This document shows positions 8,616-16,321 of a DNA stretch of 40,674 nt, in pieces; the stretch's first letter is position 1, and every line of letters begins with the position of its first letter. The translations under genes and the position numbers were made by a program. The notes below the pieces were generated by a model. It ran no database searches and had not been told where the DNA came from. It saw only the letters and a list, made by a program, of their open reading frames with translations. This DNA comes from an uncultured bacterium (GTDB lineage Bacteria; Cyanobacteriota; Vampirovibrionia; Gastranaerophilales; JAILCC01). Location: the NCBI GenBank assembly GCA_949283935.1, contig CASDUJ010000041.1, positions 1-40,674 of the forward strand. Direction: 5' to 3'.

Positions 8616-9446
8616 ATGAGAAAAATATATATAAGTGCTGATGTAGAGGGGTTAAATGGTATTACTTCATTCAGGCAAGTTTTCCCGGAATTTGTTTCTG
8701 ATTACGCTCAAATGCAGCCTCAATTGCATCTTGAGCTTAATTCTTTGATAAATGGTTTAAAAAAAGCCGGAATAGAAGAAATTGTTGTCAATGATGCTCA
8801 TAATACTATGACTAATATTTGTTTAAGTTTATTGCCTTCAGATGTAAAATTAATTAGCGGTAAACCTAAAAAAGTTTCTATGATGTATGGATTAGATGAA
8901 ACTTTTGACGGTGTTATTTTTTTTGCTTATCATTCCAAAGCAGGTTCCAAAGGAGTTTTGGCACATACATTTAACATGTATTTTAAAAATGTTTACTTAA
9001 ATGGTGAAAAATTCTCAGAGGCACAATTAAATGCAATATATGCAAGAAAGTTTAATTTACCAATTCTCTTAGCTTCGGGCGATGATATTTTTGCAAAAGA
9101 AATTCAAAAGGATTTGGGAAATATTTATGTTGTAAAAACCAAGAGTGCCATTTCAAATTCAGCAGCTATTTGCGAAAAAAATACTGATTTGCTGGATAAT
9201 TATGAATATGCTGGCCAAAATATAAACAATTTTGAGAAGATTTTATATAAAGAATACAAGAATTATGAACTTCTAATTGAATTTGAAGACGAAATATTTG
9301 CACAAAACATAGCTCAAAAAACAAAACTTAGAAACACAAGCAATACTATAAGTTTTACCTCAAAAGATTACGAAGAAATTTATACTACTTTACAAAAATT
9401 ATCATCAATGACTACTTTACAAAAAAACCAAACCCTACAGGTCTAA
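8616..9446 (+). CDS. M55 family D-aminopeptidase (DppA-like)
   Basis: A 276-residue homologue of the zinc D-aminopeptidase DppA, a decameric enzyme acting on D-Ala-D-Ala and similar D-amino-acid peptides. The N-terminal metal motif SADVEG gives Asp9 and Glu11. Further expected ligands are His62 (VNDAH), His106 (AYHSKAGSKG), His117 (LAHTF) and Glu135 in the GEKFSEAQLNA region. The length matches the family (about 274). It begins 2 nt after the NPF protein. Its last 35 nt overlap the convergent MerR-like gene, so the C-terminus is coded on both strands. In this context it could recycle D-amino acid dipeptides from peptidoglycan, in line with anmK and ftsEX in the window; that link is inference. 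Confidence 0.88.
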   Translation: MRKIYISADVEGLNGITSFRQVFPEFVSDYAQMQPQLHLELNSLINGLKKAGIEEIVVNDAHNTMTNICLSLLPSDVKLISGKPKKVSMMYGLDETFDGVIFFAYHSKAGSKGVLAHTFNMYFKNVYLNGEKFSEAQLNAIYARKFNLPILLASGDDIFAKEIQKDLGNIYVVKTKSAISNSAAICEKNTDLLDNYEYAGQNINNFEKILYKEYKNYELLIEFEDEIFAQNIAQKTKLRNTSNTISFTSKDYEEIYTTLQKLSSMTTLQKNQTLQV

Positions 9447-9963
9447 ATGCTTCTAAGGAATTTTTGAGTTCATAATTTTCTTTTGTCATTTGATTAAGTT
9501 TTATTCTCAAATTTTCATTTTCTGTTTTAACTTGAATTAATTCTACTACTACTTCGTCAAGGCCATCCAATTTATTTTCCAGCGTTGTTTGCATCTTTTC
9601 TATAAGTTTGTCTTGGTTTGCCATCATTTTTTCAATAAGACCTTTGAATTCATTTACTACTAACATAGTGGTATTCTCTTGTATCTGAGTATTTTGAACG
9701 GTAGGAATTGATGGAGCCGAAGTAAATGCAATTGGTCTTGCATCTATTTCTCTATATTGGGTAGTTTGAGCATGCAGTTCTTTCATTCTTTTTAAAAATT
9801 CTACATCCTCTCTCATAAAGAAAGCTTTGCCTGTTCTTTTGTCTCTTTTGGGGTAAACTTTTAATTGTTTGCACAAATCTTTGATTTCAGAATTGTCTGT
9901 GTTTAAAATACGCCTGACGTCTCCTGCTGAGACTATTCCATGTTTTTCCTGCAAAGTTTCCAA
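9412..9963 (-). CDS. MerR-like DNA-binding domain with C-terminal coiled coil
   Basis: A 183-residue protein. Residues about 8-62 look like a MerR-type winged helix (VSAGDVRRILNTDNSEIKDLCKQL, then YPKRDKRTGKAFFMREDVEFLKRM). A Pro/Thr-rich linker follows at about 70-98, then a long coiled coil (about 100-170). The C-terminus FRPVGFGFFVK is unusually conserved-looking and could be a contact peptide. There are no effector-binding Cys typical of metal-sensing MerR proteins. Possible roles are transcription regulation or DNA-bound structural tethering. The 3' end overlaps the convergent DppA-like gene by 35 nt. The target is unknown. Confidence 0.7.
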   Translation of the reverse strand: METLQEKHGIVSAGDVRRILNTDNSEIKDLCKQLKVYPKRDKRTGKAFFMREDVEFLKRMKELHAQTTQYREIDARPIAFTSAPSIPTVQNTQIQENTTMLVVNEFKGLIEKMMANQDKLIEKMQTTLENKLDGLDEVVVELIQVKTENENLRIKLNQMTKENYELKNSLEAFRPVGFGFFVK

Positions 9964-10148
9964 AACTCTTTCTCCCCTTCTAATAGCTTCTGTTAGTAAA
10001 ATTATATTGCAAATTCTGCTATTCGTCTATTATATTAAAATTTGTTAAGGTTACATAAAAAAATTTGTCTAAATGTAGATTTTGGGGCTATATATTTTGG
10101 TGTCGAATTGTTGTAAAATATTTTTGTTGAGTAATTTAGGAGTTAGTC

Positions 10149-10394
10149 ATGACTACTATTTTAGGAATAAGACTTGCTAAAAGAAATGAAACGGCTACAA
10201 AATTTCAAGAGATTTTGTCTAAATATGGTTGTAATATTAAAACAAGAATTGGACTTCATGATGTTTCAGATGGAGTTTGTGCCTCAGATGGAGTTATTCT
10301 TCTTGAAGTTATTGGAGCTCAAGAAATTATTTCCGGCATGGTGAAAGAAATAGAACTCATAGAGAATTCGAAAATTGAAGTTATGACAATTTAA
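10149..10394 (+). CDS. TM1266-like small ACT-fold regulator
   Basis: An 81-residue protein whose pattern (N-terminal strand ILGIRLAKRN, helix with ATKFQEILSKYG, IKTRIGLHD, VILLEVIG, then an amphipathic helix and final strand IEVMTI) fits the TM1266 family of ferredoxin/ACT-fold proteins. These are often annotated as putative regulators of the iron-only hydrogenase system because they neighbour [FeFe]-hydrogenase maturation genes. No hydrogenase genes are in this window, so the role stays open. A TTTAGGAGTT ribosome site lies just before the ATG. It is apparently a single-gene unit. The assignment comes from pattern recognition only. Confidence 0.6.
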   Translation: MTTILGIRLAKRNETATKFQEILSKYGCNIKTRIGLHDVSDGVCASDGVILLEVIGAQEIISGMVKEIELIENSKIEVMTI

Positions 10395-10523
10395 GTTTAC
10401 AAAACTTAATGTTTTTGGATGATATTACAAAGCATGTTACGATTTACGTCTTGTGGAATTAGTATTTTTTTTGTAGTATGCTAAATTATGCGAATACAAA
10501 TTTCCAAATATATGTTGTAGTTT

Positions 10524-10555
10524 TTGAAGTTTGTATTAAAATAGCATAGTATGCT
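10524..10555 (+). promoter_or_regulatory. candidate promoter with palindrome over the -10
   Basis: TTGAAG (10524-10529) and TAGTAT (10547-10552) are spaced by 17 bp, upstream of the glucan phosphorylase gene. The perfect inverted repeat AGCATA-G-TATGCT (10543-10555) covers the -10. Its half TAGTATGCT also occurs at 10474-10482, about 73 bp upstream. A repressor binding the palindrome would block polymerase; this is inference from position. Confidence 0.4.
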
Positions 10556-10582
10556 CTGTATTAGATTGAAAAGGATAAGAAA

Positions 10583-12277
10583 ATGACATTACCAAAAGTT
10601 GCTTATTTTTCTATGGAGATGGCTTTAGACCAGTCTTTAAGTACATATTCTGGTGGTTTAGGATTTTTAGCAGGCAGTCATATGCAGTCTGCTGGTTACT
10701 TAGGAATGCCAATGGTTGGAGTTACATTTTTATGGTCATATGGATATTATGACCAAAGAATAGACCAAAACAACAACGTAGAGGTAGCTTATGTAAGAAA
10801 ACATTATGATTTTCTTACTGATCCCAACATAACCGTGGATGTTGATATTTTTGGCCAAAATGTTAAAGTAAAAGCTTTCAGAGTTGAACCAAAACTTTTT
10901 GGAACTTGCCCAATATATCTTTTGACTACTGATATTCCTGAAAATCCAGAAGAAATGAGAAAAATTTCTCATAGATTATATGATGGAAATGAAAAAATAA
11001 GAGTTAGTCAAGAAATTGTTTTAGGCATAGCTGGTGTTAGAGTACTTCTAGCTGCAGGATATAAATTTGATGTTCTCCATATGAATGAAGGGCATGCACT
11101 TCCTGCTGCTTTTGAGCTTTTGAGAATGTACAATGGTAATTTGGACAAAGTTAAAGAAAAGACCGTATTTACTACTCATACTCCTGTTGCCGCTGGAAAT
11201 GAAGTACACAAAGTTGATTTGCTTCATCAGGCAGGTTTTTTTGCAGGTGCTTCTAGAGAAACTGCAGTACGCTTAGGCGGGGAAGATTTCTCTTTAACGG
11301 TTGCTGCTTTGAGAATGAGTCGTATAGCTAATGCTGTATCCCAGTTACATGGTTTAGTAGCCAACAAAATGTGGGAATGGGTTGATGGAAAATGCCCTAT
11401 AACTGCCATTACAAATGCAGTAAACCTTCATTATTGGCAAGATACAAGAATACGCGATGCTAAAGGTTTTGATGATTTACTAAATGCAAAGATTGAAATG
11501 AAAAAAGAATTGTTTAAGTATGTTTCAAGTCAAACAGGAAAAATGTTTGATCCTAATGTGCTTACAATTACTTGGGCAAGACGTTTCGCAGATTATAAGC
11601 GTGCTTGGCTCATTTTAATGGATCGAGATAGAATTTCAAAATTGTTGAATGAAAACAAAATTCAACTTATTTTTGCCGGTAAGTTTCATCCGGATGATAC
11701 AATGGGTCGTGAAATGTTTAATAAAATTCTTCATCAATCTTGTGAACTCAAAAATGTAGTTGTTTTGCCAAATTATGAACTTGAACTTAGTGCTCTTTTG
11801 AAAAAAGGTACTGATGTTTGGTTAAATACTCCATTAAGACCTTTTGAAGCATCTGGTACATCTGGTATGTCTGCCAATATGAATGGCGCTATTCACCTTT
11901 CAATTTATGATGGCTGGACTGTAGAAGGAACGTTTAATGGTATAAATGGTTATTCTGTTGAATACCCTGGACTTGATGATGATATTCCTTGGGAGGAAAG
12001 ACATTGGAAAGATCATGAGTATATTATGAATGTAATTGAAAATGATATTATTCCTACTTATTACAACAATAAAGACAAATGGGCATATTTGATGCGTCAG
12101 GCTATTAGAATTTCTGAGGGATATTTTAATTCTGATAGAATGGTGATAGAGTACTACAATAGATTGTACAGACCGATTGCGCATAGAAATAGCTCAAATC
12201 CTGAATATGATGATGCCGAATTGCAAAGTGGCACAGATGCGAATCTTGATGCTTGGACATATTCAAATATAAAATAA
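10583..12277 (+). CDS. GT35 alpha-glucan phosphorylase homologue lacking the PLP lysine
   Basis: A 564-residue protein of the short alpha-glucan phosphorylase type. Family motifs seen are YFSMEMAL and YSGGLGFLAGSH at the N-terminus, HMNEGHA, TTHTPVAAGNEVH, WARRFADYKR and RPFEASGTSGM. The enzymes release glucose-1-phosphate from glycogen or maltodextrin using pyridoxal phosphate bound to a Lys in the motif GMKAALNG. Here the corresponding stretch reads GMSANMNG, so the Lys is replaced by Ser430 and the next lysine-like position is also absent. It may be inactive as a phosphorylase or may have another transferase activity. The ATG has an AAAGGATAAGAAA ribosome site. It is a one-gene unit bounded by a promoter and a strong terminator. 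The fold assignment is secure; the activity is doubtful. Confidence 0.85.
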   Translation: MTLPKVAYFSMEMALDQSLSTYSGGLGFLAGSHMQSAGYLGMPMVGVTFLWSYGYYDQRIDQNNNVEVAYVRKHYDFLTDPNITVDVDIFGQNVKVKAFRVEPKLFGTCPIYLLTTDIPENPEEMRKISHRLYDGNEKIRVSQEIVLGIAGVRVLLAAGYKFDVLHMNEGHALPAAFELLRMYNGNLDKVKEKTVFTTHTPVAAGNEVHKVDLLHQAGFFAGASRETAVRLGGEDFSLTVAALRMSRIANAVSQLHGLVANKMWEWVDGKCPITAITNAVNLHYWQDTRIRDAKGFDDLLNAKIEMKKELFKYVSSQTGKMFDPNVLTITWARRFADYKRAWLILMDRDRISKLLNENKIQLIFAGKFHPDDTMGREMFNKILHQSCELKNVVVLPNYELELSALLKKGTDVWLNTPLRPFEASGTSGMSANMNGAIHLSIYDGWTVEGTFNGINGYSVEYPGLDDDIPWEERHWKDHEYIMNVIENDIIPTYYNNKDKWAYLMRQAIRISEGYFNSDRMVIEYYNRLYRPIAHRNSSNPEYDDAELQSGTDANLDAWTYSNIK

Positions 12278-12292
12278 TATTGCAATTTATAT

Positions 12293-12328
12293 AAAGAAGC
12301 GGTATTTATTACCGCTTCTTTGCTTTTT
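12293..12328 (+). terminator. rho-independent terminator of the glucan phosphorylase gene
   Basis: A perfect 12-bp stem, AAAGAAGCGGTA (12293-12304) pairing with TACCGCTTCTTT (12310-12321), has a 5-nt loop and is followed by GCTTTTT. It begins 15 nt after the stop codon of the GT35 gene. Confidence 0.9.
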
Positions 12329-12412
12329 ACTATAAAAGTATGATTTTTTTGTTTTGTTGTACATTTTTTGCAAATTCTACCGATAATTTATTACACAACT
12401 CAAGGGGGAAAT

Positions 12413-12964
12413 ATGATAAAGACAAAATCTGAAATACTTGATGGAGTAATATTAAAAGATGATTTGTATAAAAACAATACACTTTTGTTAAAAAAAGGGA
12501 GTGTGTTAAATTCTTATATATTAAACAAATTAAATAATTTCGGTATTCTTCCCAAAGAATATAATAATGGTATAGCTCAATTAGCAGATACTTCAAAAAA
12601 TATTAAAGAAATTTTGATTATACAAAAAGAAAGATCTTTTGCTTATAGAACAAAGGAAATTCTTCGATATGCCGGATTTGAAAGTGATAAAATATTTTTG
12701 CTTAATTCCTTCATCAATTTGCGCGAACAAATTTCTAAAAATAATATATCGTATATATTTGTAGACAGTGTTTTTTATTGCGAAGAGTTTTTGCAAGAAG
12801 TTTTTTTACTTAAAAACAAACAAAAAATTAATATTTTTGTTTTAAATTGTGAAGAACTAAAACCGCAAAAAATTTCATACAATAACGATTTTTTTAATAT
12901 TAAATTTTTACACAGACCTCTTGCAAATAATTACATAAAAGCTTTATTGAGTTTATATTCATAA
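12413..12964 (+). CDS. degenerate receiver-like protein with N-terminal HD-GYP-associated-type domain
   Basis: I chose the ATG at 12413, which has an AAGGGGG ribosome site 5-8 nt upstream; the longer frame back to 12368 lacks one. The 183-residue protein begins with a small domain (about 5-50, ILDGVILKDDLYKNNTLLLK) like the segment that precedes HD-GYP domains (the KDDLY, LLKKGS and L..FGI pattern). Residues about 62-183 look like a CheY-type alpha/beta receiver fold with IFVDSVF at the usual phospho-acceptor strand, but the acidic cluster and the invariant Lys are not clear, so phosphorylation is doubtful. It is likely a signalling or scaffolding protein. The identity rests on fold pattern only. 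Confidence 0.55.
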   Translation: MIKTKSEILDGVILKDDLYKNNTLLLKKGSVLNSYILNKLNNFGILPKEYNNGIAQLADTSKNIKEILIIQKERSFAYRTKEILRYAGFESDKIFLLNSFINLREQISKNNISYIFVDSVFYCEEFLQEVFLLKNKQKINIFVLNCEELKPQKISYNNDFFNIKFLHRPLANNYIKALLSLYS

Positions 12965-13012
12965 AAAAGAATTTATGTTATTATAGAATAAAAGATTTTG
13001 TAAGGGGAAAAA

Positions 13013-13348
13013 ATGGCTGAATTCAGAAGATGGTATGATAATGATCCTATTTTAAAAGAGGCTCTTGAGCTTTTATCGATGGCTACTTCAAATGAAAAAG
13101 GTGAAGCTTCTAAGTTTTTGTTAAATTTACAGGCTGAAGTAGCAAAAGATGTTATAGAAAGTTTATATGAGCAAATAAAAGATTATCAAGAAAATGGTAA
13201 TAGATGGTATGATAATGATCCTATAATGCTTAAAAGTATTGAATTATTGAGGGTTGCGCCCCCTCACATACAAAGGACTGCAGCCAAAAAACTGCTTTCT
13301 ACTTTGTATAAAGACGTAGAAGCTAAGCAAGAAAATGAAAATGAATAA
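13013..13348 (+). CDS. small protein with an internally duplicated RWYDNDPI unit
   Basis: A 111-residue protein made of two related halves. Residues 5-22 (RRWYDNDPILKEALELL) and 63-80 (NRWYDNDPIMLKSIELL) match, each followed by an amphipathic helix (about 27-55 and 86-108). At the DNA level 13028-13050 and 13202-13224 are identical over 23 nt, so the duplication is recent or conserved. A strong AAGGGGAAAAA ribosome site precedes the ATG. The gene overlaps folE2 by 14 nt, so the two are translationally coupled. No family is recognised. It may be a small helical dimer-like scaffold. Its place at the head of the folE2-glycosyltransferase operon does not reveal a role. Confidence 0.75.
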   Translation: MAEFRRWYDNDPILKEALELLSMATSNEKGEASKFLLNLQAEVAKDVIESLYEQIKDYQENGNRWYDNDPIMLKSIELLRVAPPHIQRTAAKKLLSTLYKDVEAKQENENE

Positions 13349-14150
13349 AAAATTACGTGACATACAAAATATGTCTGATGTTAGAGGGGTTGAAATTCAA
13401 AAAGTTGGAGTAAAAGATGTTGAAGTACCTTTAAGTGTACAAAGAAAAAATGCCGCAAACCAAACTGTAAGTGCAAAAGCTCGTTTAAGCGTTACATTAC
13501 CGCATAATTTTAAAGGTACCCATATGTCTAGATTTATTGAAATACTTTCAGAATGGGAAGATAGAAATCTTTTAGGCATAGATATTAGAGGTTGTTTGAT
13601 TGATGTAATAAAAAAGCTTGAGGCAAAAAAAGCTGAGGTAAAATTTGAATTTAAGTATTTTATAGAAAAAACTGCTCCTGTGAGTAAAAAACAGTCTTTA
13701 ATGGGATATGATTGTTCATTTAAAGGTGTGTATAAAAAAAATGGAGATTATAAATTTATTTTAGGGGTAAAAGTTCCGGTAACTACTTTATGTCCTTGTA
13801 GTAAAGAAATTTCGGATTATGGTGCTCATAATCAAAGAGCTATTGTAAGCGTGAATATAAGTTATGATGAACAGCACATAATTTGGCTTGAAGATTTAAT
13901 AGAAATTGTTGAAAATTGTGCAAGTTCTCCTGTATATCCCTTACTTAAGCGAGAAGATGAAAAATTTGTAACCGAAAAGGCATATGAAAATCCTAAATTT
14001 GTCGAGGATGTTTTGAGAGATGTAGTGTTAGAGTTTCGTAAACATTCTGCAATTAATTGGTTTGAAATTGATATTGAGTCAATAGAAAGTATTCATAACC
14101 ATAGTGCTTGGGCATATCAAAAAGAAAGTAAAGTTTGCGAGGAAAATTAA
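13335..14150 (+). CDS. folE2: GTP cyclohydrolase I type IB (FolE2)
   Basis: A 271-residue FolE2 family enzyme, which converts GTP to 7,8-dihydroneopterin triphosphate, the first step of folate and (via QueD) queuosine synthesis. Type IB is metal-flexible and works under zinc limitation. Diagnostic features are the N-terminal MSDVRGVEIQKVGVKD, the signature TLCPCSKEISDYGAHNQRA (active-site Cys) and a length typical of the family (250-300). The start could be ATG 13335 or ATG 13341; both lie inside the preceding gene's end, an overlap of 8-14 nt. It is followed immediately by a glycosyltransferase gene, so folate and envelope synthesis share a transcript. No other cyclohydrolase (FolE) is seen in the window. 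Identification is secure. Confidence 0.95.
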   Translation: MKMNKKLRDIQNMSDVRGVEIQKVGVKDVEVPLSVQRKNAANQTVSAKARLSVTLPHNFKGTHMSRFIEILSEWEDRNLLGIDIRGCLIDVIKKLEAKKAEVKFEFKYFIEKTAPVSKKQSLMGYDCSFKGVYKKNGDYKFILGVKVPVTTLCPCSKEISDYGAHNQRAIVSVNISYDEQHIIWLEDLIEIVENCASSPVYPLLKREDEKFVTEKAYENPKFVEDVLRDVVLEFRKHSAINWFEIDIESIESIHNHSAWAYQKESKVCEEN

Positions 14151-14151
14151 A

Positions 14152-15246
14152 TTGAAAAAAATATTATTTGAAGCAAATTTTAAAAATAATTTTGTTGGCA
14201 AAAATATGCATGTTTGTCTTTTTCGTGCAATGGAAAAAATTGCTCCTGACTACAATTTTTTAGGGATTTGTAAATATGATAGTTCTAGTAGATTTGGTTT
14301 AAATACCAACGTTAAACGTATAGATTTTTGTGGTTGTGATAATTTATGGAACAATACTATTTTGCCATTTATTGCCTTTACCAATAAAAATGTTCCTTTT
14401 TACTTTCCTAATGCTCACGTTGCTAATTTTATTCCCGCAACTACACCAATTATAACTATGATAAAAGAAGTTTTACCATTAAATGAGGAAGGTTATTTTT
14501 CTTCAACAAAAGATGAAAAAGCCTATAGAAGACAATTACAAACTGATATTAATCGTTCTGATTTAATTTTTGTTCCTACTAAATATACTAAAAAAAGACT
14601 TATTGATGAATTTTATATTGATGCAGATCCTGTTGTTATTAATTTTGCTTCGTTAATTGATTCGCAATATTTAGATTTACCTTTGTCTAGAAATACGGAG
14701 CGTTATTTTTTTGTTGAAATAGATGACACTTCTGTTGATTCGCTTAATGCATTGTTAAAAATATATATATACATGTATACAAAAGGTAAAAATGATTTAA
14801 AACTTTATATTTCCGGAAACATAAAAAATATTAACGAAGAATTGCTTATTAATTTTGATGTAGCAAGAAAATTAGGTGCAATAAGAGAATACAAAAATCT
14901 TTCTTTGGGACAAAGAGCAAGTTTTTTACGAGGAGCAATTGGAGCTATATTTTTGTCATCTAATATGAATAATCTACCAATAAAACATTTAGATGCAATG
15001 CGTTGTTCTTGTCCTGTTGTCTCCGAGTTTTCGCTTGCGGTAAAAGAAATTTGCGAAGAAGCTGTTATATATGCGAATGTTTTTGATATGAGTGCATTTG
15101 CTGAAATTTTGTTAAGACTTGAACAAGATAATGATTTTAGAAAAGAATATATTTATAAAGGTTTATATAAGGAAAAGGATTTTTCTTGGGAAAATTCAGC
15201 AAGTATTTTTATTGAAAATGCGGAGTTAATAAGTGAAACAAATTAA
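14152..15246 (+). CDS. glycosyltransferase, GT4/GT1-like (GT-B fold)
   Basis: I start it at TTG 14152, 1 nt after the folE2 stop, with GAGGAAAA 8-12 nt upstream; a GTG at 14104 inside folE2 is less likely. The 364-residue protein has a GT-B layout: N-terminal acceptor half (about 1-175) and C-terminal nucleotide-sugar half with GAIREYKNLSLGQRASFLRGA and the GT4-like tail SSNMNNLPIKHLDAMRCSCPVVS. The usual E-x7-E of GT4 is degenerate here. It ends overlapping the GT9 gene by 14 nt. The substrate is unknown; together with the GT9 gene it probably builds surface glycan or lipopolysaccharide core. The class is likely, donor and acceptor unknown. Confidence 0.75.
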   Translation: MKKILFEANFKNNFVGKNMHVCLFRAMEKIAPDYNFLGICKYDSSSRFGLNTNVKRIDFCGCDNLWNNTILPFIAFTNKNVPFYFPNAHVANFIPATTPIITMIKEVLPLNEEGYFSSTKDEKAYRRQLQTDINRSDLIFVPTKYTKKRLIDEFYIDADPVVINFASLIDSQYLDLPLSRNTERYFFVEIDDTSVDSLNALLKIYIYMYTKGKNDLKLYISGNIKNINEELLINFDVARKLGAIREYKNLSLGQRASFLRGAIGAIFLSSNMNNLPIKHLDAMRCSCPVVSEFSLAVKEICEEAVIYANVFDMSAFAEILLRLEQDNDFRKEYIYKGLYKEKDFSWENSASIFIENAELISETN

Positions 15247-16222
15247 TGATTTTAAGATTTTTGTTGTTATAAATTTAGGTTGGCTTGGAGACACATTGCT
15301 TACGGGTAAACTTTGTAGTGATATAAAAATTAATTATCCGAATTCTAAAATTGTTTTTGTTGCTTCCAAACCATTTGAAGAGGTTGCTAAAGGTTTACCT
15401 GATGTTGATGAAGTTTTCGGATATGATAAGAAAAATTTTCACAAAGGTATTTTAGGGGTTTGGAAATTTGCTAAAAATTTTCCATATTCCCAAAAAACTG
15501 ATTGTGCATTTGTTGTTCATTCACACGAAAGAAGTATATTATTAAGTTGGTTAATTGGAGCAAAAATCAGAATTAGTGCTCCATTAAAAAATTCCCCGTT
15601 AAATTTTTTGATTACAAATAAAATTAAATACACTGAACATATGATAAGAAATACTTATAAAGCAGATTTTAATGCTTCTTATTTATCTGTTTTAACAGGT
15701 AAAAAAACTAATAGTACAATGAAATTTTCTTATCCAAACAAATATGATTTGCATGTGCAAAATGAATTGGCAAAAGAAAATTTGTGCGGCAAAAAAATTA
15801 TTGGAATTTGCCCTTTAGCTAAAGATAATTGGCGTAGTTTGTCTCCAGAAATTGTTGCTAAATTTATAGAAATTTGTGAAAGCAATTCGGTAAAAACCAT
15901 GATTGTTGGTGCCGGAAAGGCAAGTGATTTTGTGGCTAAAATAAAAACTCTAACAAATGTTCAGTTTTTAGACCTGACGAATAAAACTACAATTTTTGAA
16001 TTGGCTGCATTTATTAATTCTTGCTGTGTTTTTCTTTCTGTGGATACTGGTCCTATGCATATTTCTTATTCTTTGGGGCAAAAAACAGTTTGTGTATTTT
16101 TTAACAAAGATATGATAGAAGAATGGGGACCTAAAAGTTTTAACAATGCAAAAATTCTTTGTAATGTTGATGAAGAAATAACTCCTGCTAAATTATTTCA
16201 AGAGTGCGAAAAATTTTTGTAG
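15233..16222 (+). CDS. glycosyltransferase family 9 (heptosyltransferase-like)
   Basis: A 329-residue GT9 enzyme. The N-terminus INLGWLGDTLLTGKLCSDIK matches the family signature (xGDxLL), and the C-terminal half has the conserved GICPLAKDNWRSLSPE and SVDTGPMHISYSLGQKTVCVFF blocks. GT9 proteins transfer heptose or related sugars to lipopolysaccharide core in the cytoplasm at the inner membrane, which suggests an outer membrane with LPS-like glycan. The start is GTG at 15233, overlapping the previous gene by 14 nt, so it is translationally coupled to the GT4. It is the last gene of the operon starting at 13013. The exact sugar is not determined. Confidence 0.88.
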   Translation: MKQINDFKIFVVINLGWLGDTLLTGKLCSDIKINYPNSKIVFVASKPFEEVAKGLPDVDEVFGYDKKNFHKGILGVWKFAKNFPYSQKTDCAFVVHSHERSILLSWLIGAKIRISAPLKNSPLNFLITNKIKYTEHMIRNTYKADFNASYLSVLTGKKTNSTMKFSYPNKYDLHVQNELAKENLCGKKIIGICPLAKDNWRSLSPEIVAKFIEICESNSVKTMIVGAGKASDFVAKIKTLTNVQFLDLTNKTTIFELAAFINSCCVFLSVDTGPMHISYSLGQKTVCVFFNKDMIEEWGPKSFNNAKILCNVDEEITPAKLFQECEKFL

Positions 16223-16281
16223 TTATAACTAAAATATGCTTTTTTGCTTTTTACTTGCGCAAATGAATATTTAGTTATAAT
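16223..16281 (+). promoter_or_regulatory. lysC promoter with long inverted repeat
   Basis: TTATAACTAAAATAT (16223-16237) pairs with ATATTTAGTTATAA (16267-16280) with one bulge, around a 29-nt T-rich loop. The right arm contains a perfect TATAAT (16276-16281); a possible -35 is CTTGCG with 16 bp spacing. The repeat could be an operator for lysC or a weak terminator for the glycosyltransferase operon. No lysine riboswitch fits in the short leader. Confidence 0.4.
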
Positions 16282-16321
16282 ATATCATGTATTATAGATG
16301 ATCAAAGGTAGATATACTAAA

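Noticed and set aside
13335-14150. Possibility that this is a classical FolE (type IA)
   Set aside because: The CPCSKEISDYGAHNQRA signature and length match FolE2 (type IB), not FolE.
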